Below are positions 35,601 through 48,186 of a stretch of DNA of 64,000 nt, piece by piece. The position numbers and the translations under genes are program-made. This DNA comes from Galbula dea. Its lineage: Eukaryota > Chordata > Aves > Piciformes > Galbulidae. How positions within the stretch are numbered: position 1 is the first letter of the stretch; every line of letters begins with the position of its first letter. Location of the stretch: contig VWZX01007020.1 in assembly GCA_013399015.1 (NCBI GenBank), forward strand, positions 2,356,001-2,420,000, given 5' to 3'. The notes under the pieces are model-generated. The model was not told the origin of the DNA. It made no database searches and saw nothing but the letters and a program-made list of their open reading frames with translations.

Positions 35601-38600
35601 AAAAGTAACCTGTGAATGCAAATTAAGCAGTTACAACTGTTTTCCTCATGTAAAACAGAAGTTCTATCTCATGACATCATGTCCCAACAACTGTTAGGAG
35701 GCTTGTGATAGAAATTTACTATGTTCTGTTTTTCTGTTAACTTTTTCCCTCCTTTTTTTAAAAAAAATGTATTTCCTCAGTCCCATTTCTGAGACACAAA
35801 CTAAGAAGGTTACAGTTCATAAATAAAACCTTGGACCTTGTGAAAAATTTAAAAGTAAAAGATCTTTGCCAGTGCTGATGTTCCTCAAGGAAAATGAAGT
35901 TTTCTTGCTCTTCATGAAGCTTATTTTCCTATGAGAAAATTTCAGTTACATATAGTGGCAGTTAAGAATCAAAATATTACAATCTTTCATTAGTTTTACA
36001 ACCTCAAATATTAAATTTTTCACTAAAAAACCCGGCATCAAATTTTTAATGAGTACAATTATATTTTACCCATTGATGATTCAGACTCACTGAGACCATT
36101 AGGTTTTTCACAATGACCATCCTTAGACTTTGGATTGAACTGGGCAATAAATTTCACTGTTGCACAACTATATGAGCAGAATTTATTGTCTCACCAGCAA
36201 ATGACAGAATGTTTCTCTGGGTATTTCAAGACTTAAAACATGTTTCAACTTAAAAATAACAACTTTAATGAATTTATGGTGTTTGAATTTCTTCAGTTTC
36301 CTCTAATCTTGTGCATGGGATATCTTAAAAATGAGTTTGCTTGGACCTAAGAGAAGTCGTGTGCAGAGGGGATATGGGGCCAGGCAAACAGTTATGGTCA
36401 TGGAAATCTCTGAGTATTTCTCAAGGCCAAAATCCATATTAGTTATCTCATACAGTCTAGGGATTAAAAACCGTAGTTGTTCAAGGTTTTCTTTTTATTA
36501 TTTTTTTATTGTGTACATGTTTTCATTAGTCTAGCTATTACTAGCCTTTTTCTTTATACCTATAACAGCACATACAATCTTCCTTTTTGTCAATTTTAAA
36601 GAGTATTTTTCCCCTCAAAAATACCCCTCCTTCATCTACTATGCGTTGATCTGAGTACTACAATACAGATTTCTCATACTTTAAACTTTGAGATTGTTGT
36701 ACATATTAGCCAGACTGAAAAAAAGGGGAATAGGCTAATAAAATGAAATTTTAAAGAAATTTTAGAGAATGCAATAAGGAGTTGGTTGAGTAAAGTCAGA
36801 TTAAGAAATAATTTTTAATTATTAGAGGGGTTTTGCTTATGGCTGTGAAATAATTAAACATGTCAAAGGAGGAGTAGCAGTTGAATTAATACTGCTTAAC
36901 ATTAGTATAACACTTCAAAGCTCTTAAAAAAATAAATTAATTGCATTCAGCATGTAACTCCCAAGAAATTTCCTCAGCATATACAGCCTTTTCTTTCTGC
37001 TTTCAACTCTTATCTCTCAACTTTTATCTCTCTTAATGCATTTGTTGCTCATGTTCTTGTGATTTTTTTTTTTGTACCAATAACATTTAAATATACATTT
37101 ATATCAAATACCCTGTAAAAGAAATCAATGGTGTTGATCATGGGGTGGTGCCTCTGTTCTATAACCAATAACCACAGGCAGACTTGAAGAAATAATTGTG
37201 GCTTTGAATCCATGTGGAAGAAAAATCAAATAAGAAGGGGTATTTTTTTTAAATGAGGTTTTATTTCTGGTTTAGGTGTTTTCCCTCTAATCTTCTTTCC
37301 CTCATCTTGAGTTTTTACAAACATTAATCCTGATTTGTGTGTTTCTGAGTGACCAGGAGATATGAGTGTCTTGAACAGACAGTGCCAAATTAATGACAAT
37401 GTTAATTTACTGTTTGTTTTGGCAGTAGCATGCTGCTTGGACTGCCAGCCAGCCCTGTGTTGAACTCCATGCTCTTTTTTCCTGATTCAATTTGAGATAC
37501 TAACTACATGATTTTGCATACACAGCTATAGGGTTTTGACTTTCTTTGTTTTGAAGTCAGCTACAACAAGAGCTAACAGCCTTATAAAAACTGCTTCTTT
37601 GTGCCTTTCCTAGGCCAGCCTGCTATTGGGAGTGAAAGACCAGCACACAATCACTGTCTCCAGGGCAGCCATGGTGAAACAACAGTGATGTGTCTACATT
37701 AGATTTCCTTGAACCTGGAGGAAATTTGCTGGTTCAGCACAAACTCTATAAAGTCAGAAGTATAACAGGGGAAAAGGAAGGTGAAAAAGAGCTAGCTGCA
37801 TAGTTTGTAAATCTAAGTGATAAGTCCTCACAATAGTTCTTACCCATCTAAGTGAGTGGTCCCTCTGGTGTTGCAAATGTGACAGGATCACCGACAAATG
37901 GAAATTAATCTCAGGGAAGACGTTTATGGAGATCTGTACTAAGAAGTGAAGTCAATAACTATTAGGGTGATTCTTTTTTGGCTCACTTGCCTTTAACTCA
38001 TGTTAGTTTCAGTTTGCCTTTGTAATGGAAAGAGTAGAAATGTCAGAATTGGATTATTCTTGATTCAATGATTTGCCCAAGGTCACACGACTCAAACCCA
38101 AATATATTACTGGTAATGGGTATGGCTGCTAAACTAATTCCAGCACTGTTCTCCTTTAAGCAGTCCTAGTGCTTAGAGGGGAACAGAGTTAGCAGTTCAT
38201 GATAACACTAGTTATGGAAGGGTCTGCGACAACCTTGAGATGCAGCAAAACAGGATTGAGTGTTTATTACAGAGTTATGTGAAAGAGCATTGGGAGGTAT
38301 TGTGGTGTAAATTCCAAAATAGTGGGATGTGGGGATATTAGGGAATTGTGCAGAAAACATCAGAGTTGTGTTTTTCTTGAGGATAGATGAGTCAGTCATT
38401 TAAGGCATTACTGTGAGAAGTTCAACCCTTCTGTGGTTTACAAATAAGGCTAAGGCTGAAAATTCACTTAACATCTTCCAAAAAAAATCCATACCTCTCA
38501 TTTTGAGGACTGTGGTAGTAGTAAAAGTTAATCTCTTAAGAACATGCTTGCTTTCTTCCTTGATTTCTGACTTGCAAATTCTACTTAATCCAGTCACAAC

Positions 38601-40979
38601 AGTAGTAATATTTACAGTCCAAATCACCTAATTTTTATACAATGGGAATTGTTAACACAGGTAAAATTGTTAGGTACACACATGCATGCTCCCTGTGAAC
38701 ATGTGATCCCTATACCTTTTTCTGGTCATGTTGTATTCACCCCACCACTGTTCCCCTGGGCTTGATGTTACTAGAGGCAGCATGGTCTTTCTTGAGAAGG
38801 AGAAAGAGAGGAGGATTTATGGGAACTTGTCAAAGTCCTGAGTTCTCTGGGAAGAATATGATACAGAGAGTGAGGATTGCTTCCTCCCCACTCCAGGTCT
38901 GCTATTTTTTTATATATTAACACACACTACACTGTGCTTATCTTTCCATTTGTCCTGAAATGATATAAAACTATCTATGGTGTCTTATATGAGGTAGATA
39001 CTTGTTTATTCTCTTTGTTATGTTTAAAACCAGTTTAATGCATTTTCCAGGGTTTCAATCTTTGGATGATTAATAATTGAGAGCTAATTAATTATTTACA
39101 GTGCTGGGCCTCTGAATTTGTCCTGTTCCCACACTTGCAAGGACTCTACTATCATCCTATGCCTACAACTTCTCTACAACACATCATTATTCTAGACTCA
39201 CAGATACTCCTTTCTGCACTCAACTGCTGCTTATGACCACTGATTAGTCACAAAAATATATCAGAACTATTATAGTAGTAGACATTGCAGCACACAATTA
39301 CAAAAAACTAAATTAAAGCTAAAAAAAATAGGTAGTTGTTTCCTAGTAGATGCTTTTAGCTAAACAAGCTAAAGCAAAGATCCAGGCAGGCCAAGACAAA
39401 TGAAGCCTGACAAGTCCTACTTTTGAGGCTTTGCAACATTAATACAAAGCCTGTGGCCTGTCACTAGCAATGTTAATGATGTTATTTGGATCATAAGGTT
39501 ACAACACCCAAATACATAAATAAATATGCAGACATAAACACACCTGCATATATTTGCTCCTGAAATGCAGGGAATACATGAAGTCACGAGGCATTCTTGT
39601 AGTCACGGTTGCAAGTGTAATCAGTAAATAAAGCACAAGGATTTTCACTCAGTCAGAATTTTCAGTTTCAGAAAATTATAGAAACTTGGTATTTTTAAGT
39701 ATGTTCACATCAAAATTAAAAAATGGGTTTGGATTTATGGATCATGATCTCCTGTACCTAGCAGGTATTGGGATGGACTACAAACCTTTTTAAATCAGTT
39801 GCAAGTCTTAAGTTAAACTCAAACTGTTTGAAATATTTTATCAAAAGACCTTTTGTTGTTTTTACCACACACAAATAAAGTGTTTTTTTGCTGGTACATC
39901 TGAAACCAAATAGTGAGTCTGACAGCAATGAGACTGAATAGCTATGCAATTATATTTTTTAAGAGGAAGAATTAAACTTCATCTTAAATTTTTAATGTTT
40001 GTAGATTACATTGCATATCGAAAAATTTTATCATAAAATAGGCTCACCATAAAACAAGCTTTACGGTATATGACAAGGGACTATTTTTCTGTGGAAAAGA
40101 ACACTTCCAATTACTTAAGCCAGAGATGATGCAACCATTAGATGGAAGAGGATGGACAGTATTTGTAGCTTGAAACACCAAGAACAAAAATAATCATCTG
40201 CCAAAACCATCTTCAAAAAACCAAGAGCTAATGTACTTTCTGGCCTGAAAGGACAGTTTGTTGTGTATTATTGGGCTTTTGTTCTACTCATCTTTTATCT
40301 GGAGAAATACAAATATCATATTTTCCCCAGTTTTGCTGGCAAGGTTTAAGGAATGACTGCTAAAGCTATATGTTTAACTAAAGTTATATGTTTGGCTGAT
40401 AAATTTAATAGCACTGATACAATATAGTTGGAATAACCCATGAGTATAATATCAAAGAGCAAGAAAAACATACAATTAGCATAGTAGAGGGAATGAATGC
40501 TTGCTGTCCATTTTTATAATATAGTAAGCTGTAGGTGAGGAATATCAATAAGATGTGTTTGTTTTGGGGCATCTTAGGTACCAGTCCTGGGCCTCATTGA
40601 TTTAATTTCAAAATCAGCAATCTTGAAGAAAATGTAGCATTAGTATAAATGAAGTGTACAATTACATAGATATTGTGGAAGTGGTAAATAATGATAAGCT
40701 TGGTTGTCTGATCCCAAGTTTTATGTGACAGTGAAATGCAAAGTCACACATAGAAATGAGAAATAGAAGTTCTAACTACAGGAGAGAAATATACACTTAA
40801 AAGCAAGAATGATGCAGAAGATCAGGCAGCGGGAGAAGGGGACTGTGTGCATGACTGCGTGTGATAGTAATTCACCAGCTATTCAGAAAAGTCCAATGGG
40901 TAATTATAGTCAGTGAGCTGATGTACTAAGATATATTGCATAAAGAGGAAATTATAGCACCATCCCAGGCTGTACAGTT
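32691..40979. other. Noncoding stretch, no gene recognised
   Basis: About 8 kb of AT-rich sequence without recognised exons, RNA genes or transposons. A T/G-rich run lies at about 33815-33860. A homeodomain-type AT-rich cluster with TAATTAATTA lies near 39067-39100. A hydrophobic 105-codon plus-strand frame at 33615-33932 is T-rich and unlikely to be coding. Confidence 0.5.
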
Positions 40980-41182
40980 CACAGAATGTTAGGAGCTGGA
41001 AGGGACCTCTAAAGATCATCTAGTCCAACCCCCCTGCCACAGCAGGATTCCCTAGACCAGGTCACACAGAAGTGCATCCAGATGGGTTTTGAATGTCTCC
41101 ACAGGAGACTCCACAACCTCTCTGGGCAGTCTGTTCCAGTGCTGTGGCACCAGAACTGGGAAAAAAATTTTTCTTGTATTCA
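40980..41182 (-). mobile_element. CR1 LINE 3' end, minus strand
   Basis: Starts CACAGAATGTTAGGAGCTGG and carries the AAAGATCATCTAGTCCAACC, CCACAGCAGGATTCCCTAG, GGTTTTGAATGTCTCC and TCTGTTCCAGTGCTGTGGCA blocks. It is the same subfamily as the copies at 28239 and 61820. The right end fades in an A/T-rich stretch. Confidence 0.92.
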
Positions 41183-44016
41183 CATAGAATCTTCTATGTG
41201 TCTAGAGTGAAAAAAGGGAAAGATGAAGAAAAAAGCTGAAAGATTAGAGGTGGAAAAACATAACTTAAGAGACAGACTCTTCAGGTATTTCATAGACTTA
41301 ACATATCAAAGGAAAAGCTCAGAGGTGAATTCCTGCAAGCCTTCAAGTGCCTTGAAGTCTAGGAAGTGTAAATCCCATAACAGATTTCTTCTACCTGGCT
41401 GGCAGGGATGTGATGGGATTTAATGTCTGGTAGCTGAAACCAGACAGGTGCTGCAAAAATAAAATGCACATTTCTAACAGTAAAGATAATAATCCTCAAA
41501 TCTGCGCACTGGAAAGGTGTTATTTTACCCAGAGCCTTCGACTAGGTGATTCTCATGCTCCAATTTGGTCATTTATTGTTATTTACTTTAAAAGTAAAAG
41601 AAATATTAATTCACTTAACAAAAGTTTCCCTTTCAAAGTGTTTACAGATCACCAAGAGTAAATTGCTGCAAAGAAAACTTTAAAAAAGCAAATAATTCTT
41701 TTGAAACAATCTGAGCACCTTACATAAACAGCTGTCAATGTCTCTGTGGTGTGCCAGGTTTATTAGTCTCAATTCATCATGTTCTTTTAGCCACCACCAG
41801 GACAGAGTCACAACTTCCAGAAGCATCCATGAACATGATTTCTGCCTTTTTGTTGCTATAACTTCGGTAACTTCCATAACTTCAAAGGCCCTCTGTGATG
41901 TTGGCCCCGTACTGAAATTATGTTATTAGTTTAAAGATATGTTGATACATGCAGTAGTCACATCCAATGGCAGAAAATGTAAGTCCTAATTAAAAAAAAA
42001 ACAAGGTGTAAAAATTATATTTTTAAAAATCCTGACAAAGCCTGTTTTTCTTTTCTTCTGAATGTCCTATTTAAAGGAACCAGCTTATCTAAGAGCTGTT
42101 TTTCAGCTCTTGAAAACTACCATTGATCCTGCAAACACTGTGTGAATCTATGTTTATATTGGGCAACAATTTGTGCTTGAAAAATAGAAATGCTTAAAAC
42201 ATTTCATTTTCTTCTTGACCACTTCATTTCTACAAGTCTTTTTTTTTTTAAAGGGTGTGAAAGGCTTCTTGTGAAAAAGTGGTTCAAACACCTAGAAATA
42301 AAAAAACTTCGTGTTCATCAAAACTCTACATAAGCCTAAGTGAATGTGTTGCTGTTTTTTATTTTGATAAAAAACCCTAAAAGTATTTATTGTTTCTTAA
42401 GTTTGGCCATGGTCATGAACAAAAGATTTTGTTTCCATTCCTTTATTGTCTTTTACTTGTGACAATCCATCTTGTGGTTAACTGAAGCTGGCCTATATTT
42501 TGTGATCTGCAGTTAGTCCCACCCTGTGGGACAAATAGGTGATGAAATAGCTCTATTTAACAACATGGTTCCACCAAGGAACTGTATTTGGTAACAGGAA
42601 TAATTAAACCATCTGAAAGCATGAAGCTGAGGGGGGTAAAAATGAATGTCATAACAGATTTTCCACATCTGCACTGAGGTCACTGAGCTCAGTGGGAAAG
42701 TTTATTTTTTTAGATAGATGTAGATCAGAATAAGTTTTGATCCCATTGTCTCTCCTAAAATAAATAATGTTCTTCGCAGTTCTGAAGCCTGGTAATAACT
42801 GATCTATGAATCTTTTCTTGAACAGAAAAATCTTGTGTATCTGAATTCTTTTATCCAGCTGACAATGCTTTCACTTAGAGGATTTTATCTGAGCTCCAAA
42901 AGCTAGATTCGAAAAGGAGAAGATAATTAAATTATGTTTTATTTTTCATCCATTTCCAATTTCCAGTGACAGACTTCAAAAGACTTTCAAAGGGTATGCA
43001 GCTTTGGCCAGTGAAGCATCAAAAATCCCTTTGCTGAGAGGTCACAGGCCTATACCTCACACTTGGACCCTAGTTCTATTTTTTTTTCTTTCTTTTTTTT
43101 TTTTTTTTTTTTTTTTTTGATTATGTGCCATCTGACTTTCAAATAGGGACATGGCATGTGTGCCAACACCTTCTATTAGACCTAGTGATTCACTGCTAAT
43201 TTGATGGTTGAACCATCTTACCTATTGATTGCACTGAAGAATGAAGAATAGGCTTATGACTATCCTGCTACAAAATTTATGAGTACTTTTCCATGGTGGC
43301 ATCCTATTTAAATGGTGATTCTGTTTTGGAGGGGTTGTTTGCATTCACATGTGTATAGGTACATATATATGGCTGTTGAGGATTTTTCTACTGCTTAAGA
43401 AATTATTGGTTTGCATATTACTGCAGATATTCTGTAATTTAAGCAATAAGAATTGTTAAGTATCTGGTACAAATATCTTGCCTGTAGTTTTGTAACAGAA
43501 TGGTTATTACTTTCCTACACTTTTCAAACCACTGAAATATACTCTTTTCATATTGAAGAAATGGTATAACTTTAAAAGATAAAATTATGTGAAGCTGACA
43601 AACAACTTAGCATCTCCTGATGAGATGGAAAACTAGACATGAAGTCCTATACTATGAAGTACAGTAGCAACATTGTTTTTCTTAATTTATATATTGCAGT
43701 GGCCTTTGCTGGAGTCATATTGATTTAGTGCAAACAAATATAATAAGAGATTGGAGATTATTCAGAAAGCAGCTGGACTGATATAAGTATTTTGAATACT
43801 ATGAATTGTAGATTAAGCAACAAAAAGGTTGAGGCCAGCCATTATGATTAAAATAGATAAGTTTAAACTAAAGATACAAGGAAATGGTTTTATTCTCAGT
43901 CCTTTTTCTAAAGTCAGAGAGAATTGAGGAATAGCTAAATAAGAGAGACCCTCGTGCTACTTCCAGTAATGAGTTGTAAAATTGTTCTAGTGCTAGACTC
44001 TTTCTTCTTCTTACTT
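41183..44016. other. Noncoding stretch, no gene recognised
   Basis: AT-rich sequence. It holds a perfect 8-bp inverted repeat with a T5 loop at 42091-42111 and a long T tract at 43079-43118. The plus-strand frame at 41223-41423 begins with a coiled-coil-like charged run but has a stop just upstream and no recognisable protein. Confidence 0.5.
43079..43118. repeat. T-rich homopolymer tract ending in T26
   Basis: A T run interrupted by two C near its left end and followed by 26 uninterrupted T (43093-43118). On the minus strand this is a long A tract, but no element body or AATAAA just upstream was recognised. Confidence 0.85.
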
Positions 44017-44441
44017 ATAGAATCATAGAATCACCAGAGTTGGAAAGGACCGTAACGATCATCTAATTCCCACCCCCCTGCATGGCAGGGACAGCTTCCC
44101 CTGGATCAGATTGCCCAGAGCCCCATCCAGCCTTGCCTTGAAAGCTTCTAGGAATAGGGCTTCCACAGCCTCTCTGGGCAACCTGTTCCAGTGTCTCCCC
44201 ACCCCCATGGTGAAGAACTTCCTCCTAGTATCTAAACTAAATCTACTCTCCTCTAGTTTGCATCCATTCCCCTAGTCCTATCACTACCTGACATCCTAAA
44301 AAGTCCCTCACCAGCTTTCTTGTAAGCCCCCTTCAGATACTGGAAGGCCACCAGAAGGTCTCCTCGGAGACTGCTCTTCTCCAGACTGAACAACCCCAAC
44401 TCTCTCAATCTGTCCTCGTAGGAGAGGTGCTTTTCTACAAT
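44017..44441 (-). mobile_element. CR1 LINE 3' end, minus strand
   Basis: About 425 bases beginning with the reversed tail TATAGAATCATAGAATCACC. It continues through the 3' end and the C-terminal ORF2 region in reverse complement (GGGCAACCTGTTCCAGTGTC, ATGGTGAAGAACTTCCTCCT, CTGAACAACCCCAACTCTCT). It is among the best-preserved CR1 copies in the window and the same subfamily as 23917-24164. Confidence 0.95.
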
Positions 44442-47419
44442 GTCATCTCAGCATGCTTACAAACAAAAAAGGTAATTTTGAATGTGATGTGATGTGCTCT
44501 AAACTGAACCTCAAAGCCACAAGATCTTCTAACTGAAATGCTTGTCCTTACCAGCTCGTGAACTTAATGCACTGGCTATAGTCCTGACATGTTTCCCACC
44601 AAAGCATTTTAGTGATGTTAAAAAAGATTTGTTTTAAACTATAGAGACTTTGATATTTCTGCATTTTTTAGTGTACTGCCTTGACATATTCTCCACTGAA
44701 ATATCTAAAAATAAAAAGGGTAGCTTCCTTCAAAACATAGATGCTAGTATTTGTATTCTATTGCATTGGGTCCATTGCTTCTAATGTAATTCTTTCAATG
44801 TCTGTAACTTAACATTAATTTCAGGCTAAATTTCTAGAAGTTTTCAATGGGCATATGCCGGTCAAGACAAATTGGGGTGATGGTACTCCCTTAGTGAACA
44901 GCTTTCTGAGTAAATTTATTCATAGTAAGAGATAATGTCTGGACCAAGGTCAGGAAATCTAAATCTCCACAGGAATATCTCTGTGCAGACAGCTCAGGAA
45001 ATAATTATACCTGAATTTAAAAAAAAAATAAATAAAAAAATGACTGAGGTCAATAATTATTTCAATTTTTTAACCCTAGAGAATTATTGCAGGCCTGGAT
45101 AATGCTGGAAACTCATTAAAGGCCTAAAGGATTTCACACTCATCTGAATTTCTGTTTGAAAATAACAAGAGTGCTGTTGTAGCAAATACACCCTGGAGTT
45201 TATCGTTCTGCACATACTGGATCCAAGAATGTTATAAACTGTGTGGGCAGAAAGGTTAAAAGTGCCAATAACACAGACAGAAATGTGGGTATCAACCAGA
45301 TGGGCTTGCCTAGGAAGCCAAAGGAGTTGGTGGAGTTGAAACATATGGATTCAGTGGGCATGGAGCATATAATGAGTTCATTCTACCTATGTGCACACAG
45401 ACACACACAGAGGATTTGCTACCTAAGGATTTCTGAATTCTTTGCAAAGACAGAGCTTTCCTCATCAGCTTGTGCAGAGCCCAGGAGCCATGGTTACCAG
45501 GCTTCTTAAGGAGAGCAGAAGGGCTTTGCAGGACTCCCTGCACTTCCAAGAAAGACTCTTTCCACTGACTCTGCTGTTGCAAACCAATAAACAAAAAGAA
45601 CCCCAAAAAGCCTAGGCGGGTTTGGTTTTGAAACTTTTTCAGAGCCCTAACTATAAAGAAATTGACAGGCAGCCAGAAAAAGTACAGCACTAATTTGTAA
45701 AGGAAAGAAATGAAGATCAGATAAAAAGAAATTACCATCGTAAAAGAGCATGCAGAATTGAAGAAATGAAAAATCCTGGAATGTGTCCAACAGGGTTTGG
45801 GTCTCATGTTATTTTACTTATTAGGGGTAATTAGGAGAGATTTGTCTGTTGCTATGAGTCCCTTAGATTAGATTAGAAGACTAAAAAGTTTTAATGTGCT
45901 GGTCTTTTCCTGCCTTTGGGGAAAAGAAGAAGAAAACCCAACAAAAACCTGTGAGAATGTTAATGATGGCTAGGTCTCCAAAAGGTTTCAAATTAGCTGT
46001 TTGCTCTGTATCTACTCCCCTATGCCCTCCCCCTCACCCCACGTCTGTCCCTTGTCAAATTCATCTGGGAAACTGGCAGTAAGTCTATGAGAAATCAGGA
46101 ATTCTCATGAGATGCCATTAACTCCTTGATTTCTGGTAATATTCTTACCTGTTTGCAAGGGGAAGTGGAAGTAGGTAGTTTGTAAAGGAAATAGAAGTGA
46201 GACTCTTTCAACAGCAACTAAATCATATTGACTATCCTGTCTGTTACACCCACATATCACTAAGTGCTCTCAAAGGCTGTAATCTGAATGACAAAGATGG
46301 AAAATAGACCATTCACTTGAAGAACTGAAGTGGCCTTGACTTCTTTTGGCAATGTTTTTTGACAGTGTGTTAAATTAGCAACAGCAAATCAGTATCAAAG
46401 ATATGGGCAGCTGTCCTGCATTTGTTTCACACAGTAGAATTTCCTGGAAGGACCTTCATGGAAGAGACCAAGGGTTTGTGAACACTCAGGTATCAGCCTT
46501 TGCAGAAAATGTTACCTAAAGGGCAAGTTACCAGTTGCCAGTAATCATTTATCTCCAAAAGGAAGTCAGGACTCTGCAACTGGGGGAAAGGTGAAATTTA
46601 TGAAAAAGGAGCGCCCAATAATTTTCAGAATTAGATGTAAGGTCTTCCTAATGTAGCAAGTACCAAGAACACCTTGAAACTAATGTAAACTCGGATTAAC
46701 AACCAACAATGTAATGGAGCCAAGTCTGGACTTATGAGCTGTAGCTATCCAACACCAGCAGAGAGCAGGCAAGAGAATTCTGTATCAGCTGTTAATTGCG
46801 CAAGCAGAGCTATTAGTGAGAAACTAATATTTGTGGTAGCTTAGCCAGGACAAAAGGAAGGTTAGCAAGGATCGGCAGAATTATGATGTTCTCTTACAAC
46901 ATTACTAAATCTAAACATGGAAAAGTAGAGAAAAGGTAGCACTGATGAGGTATTAAAACAACTCAGAATCCTAACAATAGTGAAGTCTTGTCTTTCCCCA
47001 CTCCAAGGCATTCTATGTTTCTCCTGTGATTTTCTTAGAGTGTTTTCTCTTAATCTGGGGAAGCTGTTTACTTTTTAACAGTGATATACTATCTTAATAC
47101 AGTAAAAATCTGACAGTTGCCAAGGCTCCTGGCCTCACTACAGTGAGAGCTTCACCAACAGTTAGTGTTTAAGATGTGACCTGAGGAGCAGGGAGTTGTC
47201 CTTCTGACTCTATTCCATTCATCAGTGATGCCCCGCAGAGCTCATCCTGCTCCGCTTGAGGCTGACTGTACTTCGACCCTTGGCAAGTTTTCTCCGCAGG
47301 CTCCAGAAACTAGTGAAGCATCAAGCTTGACTGAATCATGCAATATCCAGGGGAAGAGACCTTTCTGTGTGTAGCCAGGATATTTTTCAACAAAACCTGG
47401 TTTATACAGGAGACGTGAC
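44442..47419. other. Noncoding stretch, no gene recognised
   Basis: AT-rich sequence. The longest open frame of the window (165 codons, minus strand, 45310-45807, ATG start) lies here, but it shows no recognisable domain. A GC-richer stretch at about 47140-47420 directly precedes the CR1 element and may be a decayed 5' part of it; I could not align it. Confidence 0.45.
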
Positions 47420-48186
47420 CATTTTAACACCTTTGTCAGCGACATGGACAGTGGGATCAAGCACACTCTCAGCAGGTTTGCCAACAACACCAACCTGTGT
47501 GGTGCCATTGACATGCTGGAGGGAACTGATGCCATCCGGAAGGACCTTGACAGGATTGAGAGATGGGCTCAAGGAAATCTCATGAAGTTCAGCAAGACCA
47601 AGTGCAAGTTGACAACCCAGTTGTCCTGCACCTGGGTCGGGGCAATCCCAAGCACAGATATGGGCTGGAGAGTGAGTGGATTGAAAGCAGCCCTGTGGAG
47701 AAGGACTTGGAGGTGTTGGTGGATGAAAAACTGAGTAAGAGTTAGCAATGTGCTTTTGCAGCCCAGAAAGCCAATCACATCCTAGGCTGCATCAAAAGAA
47801 GGTGGTGAACAGGTTGAGGGAGGTGATTCTCCCTCTCTACTGCATGCTTATGACAACCCACCTAGAGTACTGTGTCCAGCTCTGGGGCCCTCAGCAGAAG
47901 AAAGACATGGACCTGCTTGAGCATGTGCAGAGGAGGGCCACAAAGATGATCAACAGGCTGGAGCACATCCCCCACGAGAACAAGCTGAGAGAGTTGGAGT
48001 TGTTCAACCTGGAGAAGAGAAGGCTCTGGGGAGACATTATAGTGGCCTTCCAGTACTTAATGGGGCCTGTAGGAGAAAAGGATAGGGACTCTTTATCAGG
48101 GAGTGTAGTCATAGGATGAGGAGTAATAGTTTTAAACTGAAAGAGGGTAGATTTAGATCAGATATTAGGAAGAAATTATTTACTGT
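47420..48186 (+). mobile_element. CR1 LINE internal fragment, plus strand
   Basis: About 770 bases of CR1 ORF2 from the end of the reverse-transcriptase palm to shortly before the C terminus. Unlike the other copies it lacks the 3' end: similarity stops after GGAAGAAATTATTTACTGTA at about 48186, with no tail repeat. The 3' loss implies a later deletion or rearrangement, since CR1 normally truncates only at the 5' side. Confidence 0.9.
47426..48116 (+). pseudogene. CR1 ORF2 reverse-transcriptase and C-terminal remnant
   Basis: Three frames are needed to follow the protein. The first covers the palm motif region and the LEGTDAIRKDLDRIERWA stretch to about 47610. The second carries KDLEVLVDEKL to a stop near 47743. 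The third runs from about 47800 (REVILPLY, LEYCVQLWGPQ, HVQRRATKMI, LFNLEKRRLWGD) to 48116. The catalytic F/YADD motif reads FANN at 47477-47488. Two frameshifts and the lost aspartates make it dead. Confidence 0.88.

Noticed and set aside
41223..41423. Plus-strand frame starting with a charged coiled-coil-like stretch.
   Set aside because: A stop codon lies a few codons upstream, there is no acceptor in phase, and it abuts a CR1 element.
47242..47778. Minus-strand open frames over the 47.4 kb CR1 element.
   Set aside because: They are antisense to the CR1 ORF2 remnant.
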